Assembly (NCBI GenBank): GCA_021325255.1
Contig: JAJPHP010000065.1
Span: 16,403 to 80,402, forward strand
From: Nitrososphaerota archaeon
GTDB lineage: Archaea > Thermoproteota > Nitrososphaeria > Nitrososphaerales > CADDZS01
Reading direction: 5' to 3'
DNA: 64,000 nt
The notes beneath the pieces are model-generated. The model searched no databases and was not told the origin of the DNA. It saw only the letters and a program-made list of their open reading frames with translations. This document shows, one piece after another, positions 62,265-64,000 of the stretch (its first letter is position 1; the number at the start of each line of letters is the position of its first letter). The translations under genes were made by a program, and so were the position numbers.

Positions 62265-62660
62265 TTAGGCTTGCTTCGGACCTAGGAACTTATCAGCCAG
62301 CTCACGCATCAGTTCAAGATGTTTCTTTACTGCAGTCTCCCCTTCAGGCGTTATTTGGATTATTGTCCTTGGACCGAGAGCGCCAAGAAACTCTCGACGT
62401 TGAATTACGAATCCTGCATCTTCCAAAATCCCAAGATTCTCGTTGAGAGAGCTCTTCGGTGTTTTCACGGCTAGTAGCAATTCCGTGAAGGTCGCTCGTT
62501 TAGACCCAAGGAGCGCCATCATTATCCCTACGCGCGTCGAAACCGAAAATGGTCCTGGCGACCCTGTGTGAGAAACTGAATCTTCCTGTTTCCTTTGCGC
62601 TGTTGTGGCAGCTTCTTCGCTTTCAGAAGGCAGCAAGTGCAAGCTCCTTGGGCGCGTCAT
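62265..62660 (-). CDS. Winged-helix transcriptional regulator
   Basis: 131 residues. First 40 are Ser/Gln-rich. Then a winged helix: STRVGIMMALLGSKRATFTELLLAVKTPKSSLNENLGILEDAGFVIQRRE, with the wing GPRTIIQITPEGETAV, like MarR/DUF2250-type archaeal regulators. The ATG at 62660 is accepted but the true start may be later. Sits before the MBL gene on the same strand, 175 bases from it. Confidence 0.75.
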   Translation of the reverse strand: MTRPRSLHLLPSESEEAATTAQRKQEDSVSHTGSPGPFSVSTRVGIMMALLGSKRATFTELLLAVKTPKSSLNENLGILEDAGFVIQRREFLGALGPRTIIQITPEGETAVKKHLELMRELADKFLGPKQA

Positions 62661-62835
62661 AGAGTGACTTTACTCCCGAAAGCAGGAAGATTGGGGAAGC
62701 TAGAGCCCACGTCCACACTGGAGCGCCGGGAATTCTCGGTTCCGAACGGTTGGGCCATGGAGACCATCCGTATCACAACCAGCACCATACATCCGGGTAT
62801 CCAGTTTTCCTTTGGAAAACTTAACATGCGTGATT

Positions 62836-63783
62836 CTAAAATTGAAAAATCGTTCCAACGCTATTTTCAATGAAAGCGTCTGGCAAGGCGTTTGCAAGTT
62901 TGATAAGGGCTCTAATTCCAGTGCAGTGCGAAGGAAGCACTATCTTTGGGGTTATGCTTTTCATCTCTGTAACCGTCTTGTCGATTATCGGAGCGAAGAA
63001 ATCGCCCGTCAAGTGGAATCCTCCAACGACTGCGTAGACCTTGTCAACTCCGGAAACCTCTTGCGCATATCTGACAGTGTTTATTATTCCTGCATGGGCG
63101 CATCCCGAGATGACGACAAGTCCCTTATCCTTTAGGTTTATCACAAGCCCCTGATCGTCTAAAATCAACGGATCATGAACAGGAGTTTCATCCATTATTC
63201 GAAAATGCATATTTGGCGGCATCCCCCTTTCAAAATCCGTATGTCTCGGTATCTCACCTGTTACTAGTGTTGTCTCTGAGGCAAGACGAGTAGGTCCCTT
63301 TGATTTCTCTAATCTCGCCCCTCTGTTGCGGAGCTCCCGTTCGTCGAGGAAATATGGCGCGTAAGATCTTTCGCCGTTTGGGAACATCAGCATGGTCTTA
63401 CGCAACGCTCCAGGATGCAAGATTAGTGGCAGTTCTTCTCTTCCGATGGCTGATAATGTCTCCGACGTTGCGGCGGTATGGTCGGGATGGCCGTGTGAAA
63501 CAACGAGTGCTTCCACCTCTTTCAAATCAACCTTAAGGGCACTTGCATTTCGTAACAGAGCTTCTTTTCCGAGCCCCGTGTCAAATAGAATTGAGTGGGA
63601 TCGCCCTCCCACATTTATTCTAGCAAGAAGCGACCATCCAAACTCTGCTAGCATTGGTCTGCCTGGGATTTCTCCTGTTATGGCATCCAGTCTTGGCCTC
63701 CGAGCAGTTTGGGTGCTAGCCAAGAATCCATTAACATAGTTGTCTGCAAGAGTAATTAGCTGGATTGAATCCGCCGCGTTCAA
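62836..63783 (-). CDS. MBL-fold metallohydrolase
   Basis: 315 residues. SHGHPDHTAA is the HxHxDH metal motif; DTGLGKE and SGCAHAGIINTVRYAQ also fit the group that includes dihydropterin-type ribofuranosylaminobenzene phosphate synthases and related hydrolases. TTG start at 63783; NYVNGFLASTQ near the N-terminus is typical. Function not specified by context. Confidence 0.85.
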   Translation of the reverse strand: MNAADSIQLITLADNYVNGFLASTQTARRPRLDAITGEIPGRPMLAEFGWSLLARINVGGRSHSILFDTGLGKEALLRNASALKVDLKEVEALVVSHGHPDHTAATSETLSAIGREELPLILHPGALRKTMLMFPNGERSYAPYFLDERELRNRGARLEKSKGPTRLASETTLVTGEIPRHTDFERGMPPNMHFRIMDETPVHDPLILDDQGLVINLKDKGLVVISGCAHAGIINTVRYAQEVSGVDKVYAVVGGFHLTGDFFAPIIDKTVTEMKSITPKIVLPSHCTGIRALIKLANALPDAFIENSVGTIFQF

Positions 63784-63897
63784 AGTTCTCGTGTGCGCGA
63801 AATGAAAACTGTTTAAAAGGGTTTGTCATTGTTTGCTCTGTTGCACGAATATGATGTTTTGATGCCTTCCTCTGTGTGTTCTCTGAATGCTTCTTTT

Positions 63898-64000
63898 TTA
63901 CATCGCCGCAACAATGAACGAGTTGTAGATGGATACCTTGAGCGCCATCTCTTTCGCCATGTTCACAAACTTCTTTGCGCTCACGTACTCTCCAAAGATC
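63898..64000 (-). CDS. C-terminal end of a gene running off the window (partial)
   Basis: The minus strand encodes FGEYVSAKKFVNMAKEMA then LKVSIYNSFIVAAM before a TAA at 63900-63898. The sequence is protein-like; identity unknown as only 32 residues are visible. Confidence 0.45.
   Translation of the reverse strand, partial: IFGEYVSAKKFVNMAKEMALKVSIYNSFIVAAM

Noticed and set aside
1..64000. CRISPR arrays, insertion sequences, tRNA or rRNA genes
   Set aside because: No spaced direct repeat array, transposase, or TPsiC-type GTTCRAATC consensus found in gaps by eye.

Overview
The window is archaeal, from the TACK side and most like a heterotrophic Nitrososphaeria/Thaumarchaeota-type organism that does not oxidise ammonia. 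Pointers are archaeal GatD-GatE, ABCE1, Cdc48, Trm5, archaeosine TgtA, an Sm-like protein, a beta-CASP RNase, an ATP-dependent DNA ligase, ribosomal protein eL38 (not found in Euryarchaeota), F420-type luciferase-like oxidoreductases and an AbrB-PhoU regulator. No 16S or amo gene is present, so the lineage is an inference. TTG start codons appear frequent.

Layout. 1-4.9 kb: molybdenum hydroxylase large subunit, EamA transporter, amidinotransferase-fold enzyme. 5.0-10.4 kb: a branched-chain-amino-acid-type ABC transporter (livGF on +, livKHM on -) with a frameshifted binding protein and a damaged or atypical livM start. 10.5-14.2 kb: MoaA-like radical SAM and MocA-like nucleotidyltransferase (a molybdenum cofactor theme with the first gene), DHH phosphoesterase, CPBP membrane protein. 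14.4-37.6 kb: mostly core information processing (Cys/Lys-rich protein, AbrB-PhoU, eL38, aCPSF2-like RNase, PAC2 protein, TgtA, Lsm, divergent LarA-like protein, M50 protease, N-acetyltransferase, ligase, Trm5, ABCE1, Cdc48, GatD, GatE, winged-helix protein). 37.6-38.0 kb holds a hairpin-dense non-coding segment. 38-41.5 kb: two F420-type oxidoreductases and an M20 hydrolase. 41.6-44.5 kb: a coiled-coil protein with a coupled small partner, and a small orphan. 44.8-49.5 kb: a second, intact livKHMGF operon. 50.4-51.7 kb: a compact redox cluster of bc-type Rieske protein, small di-heme-type membrane cytochrome b and His-rich membrane protein. 52-56.1 kb: zinc-ribbon membrane protein, P450, MntR-type regulator divergent from an Nramp Mn transporter. 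57-64 kb: amidohydrolase, a VOC/CMD/DUF1801 operon, Lrp-type regulator, zinc-finger protein, winged-helix regulator and MBL hydrolase; two genes here carry in-frame TAG codons.

The most notable items are the hairpin-dense segment at 37.79-37.98 kb with two alternative pairings, the Rieske/cytochrome b/His-rich cluster, the two in-frame amber codons only 1 kb apart in otherwise continuous genes, the lesions in the first liv locus, and the coiled-coil operon. No rRNA, tRNA, CRISPR array or insertion sequence was recognised.
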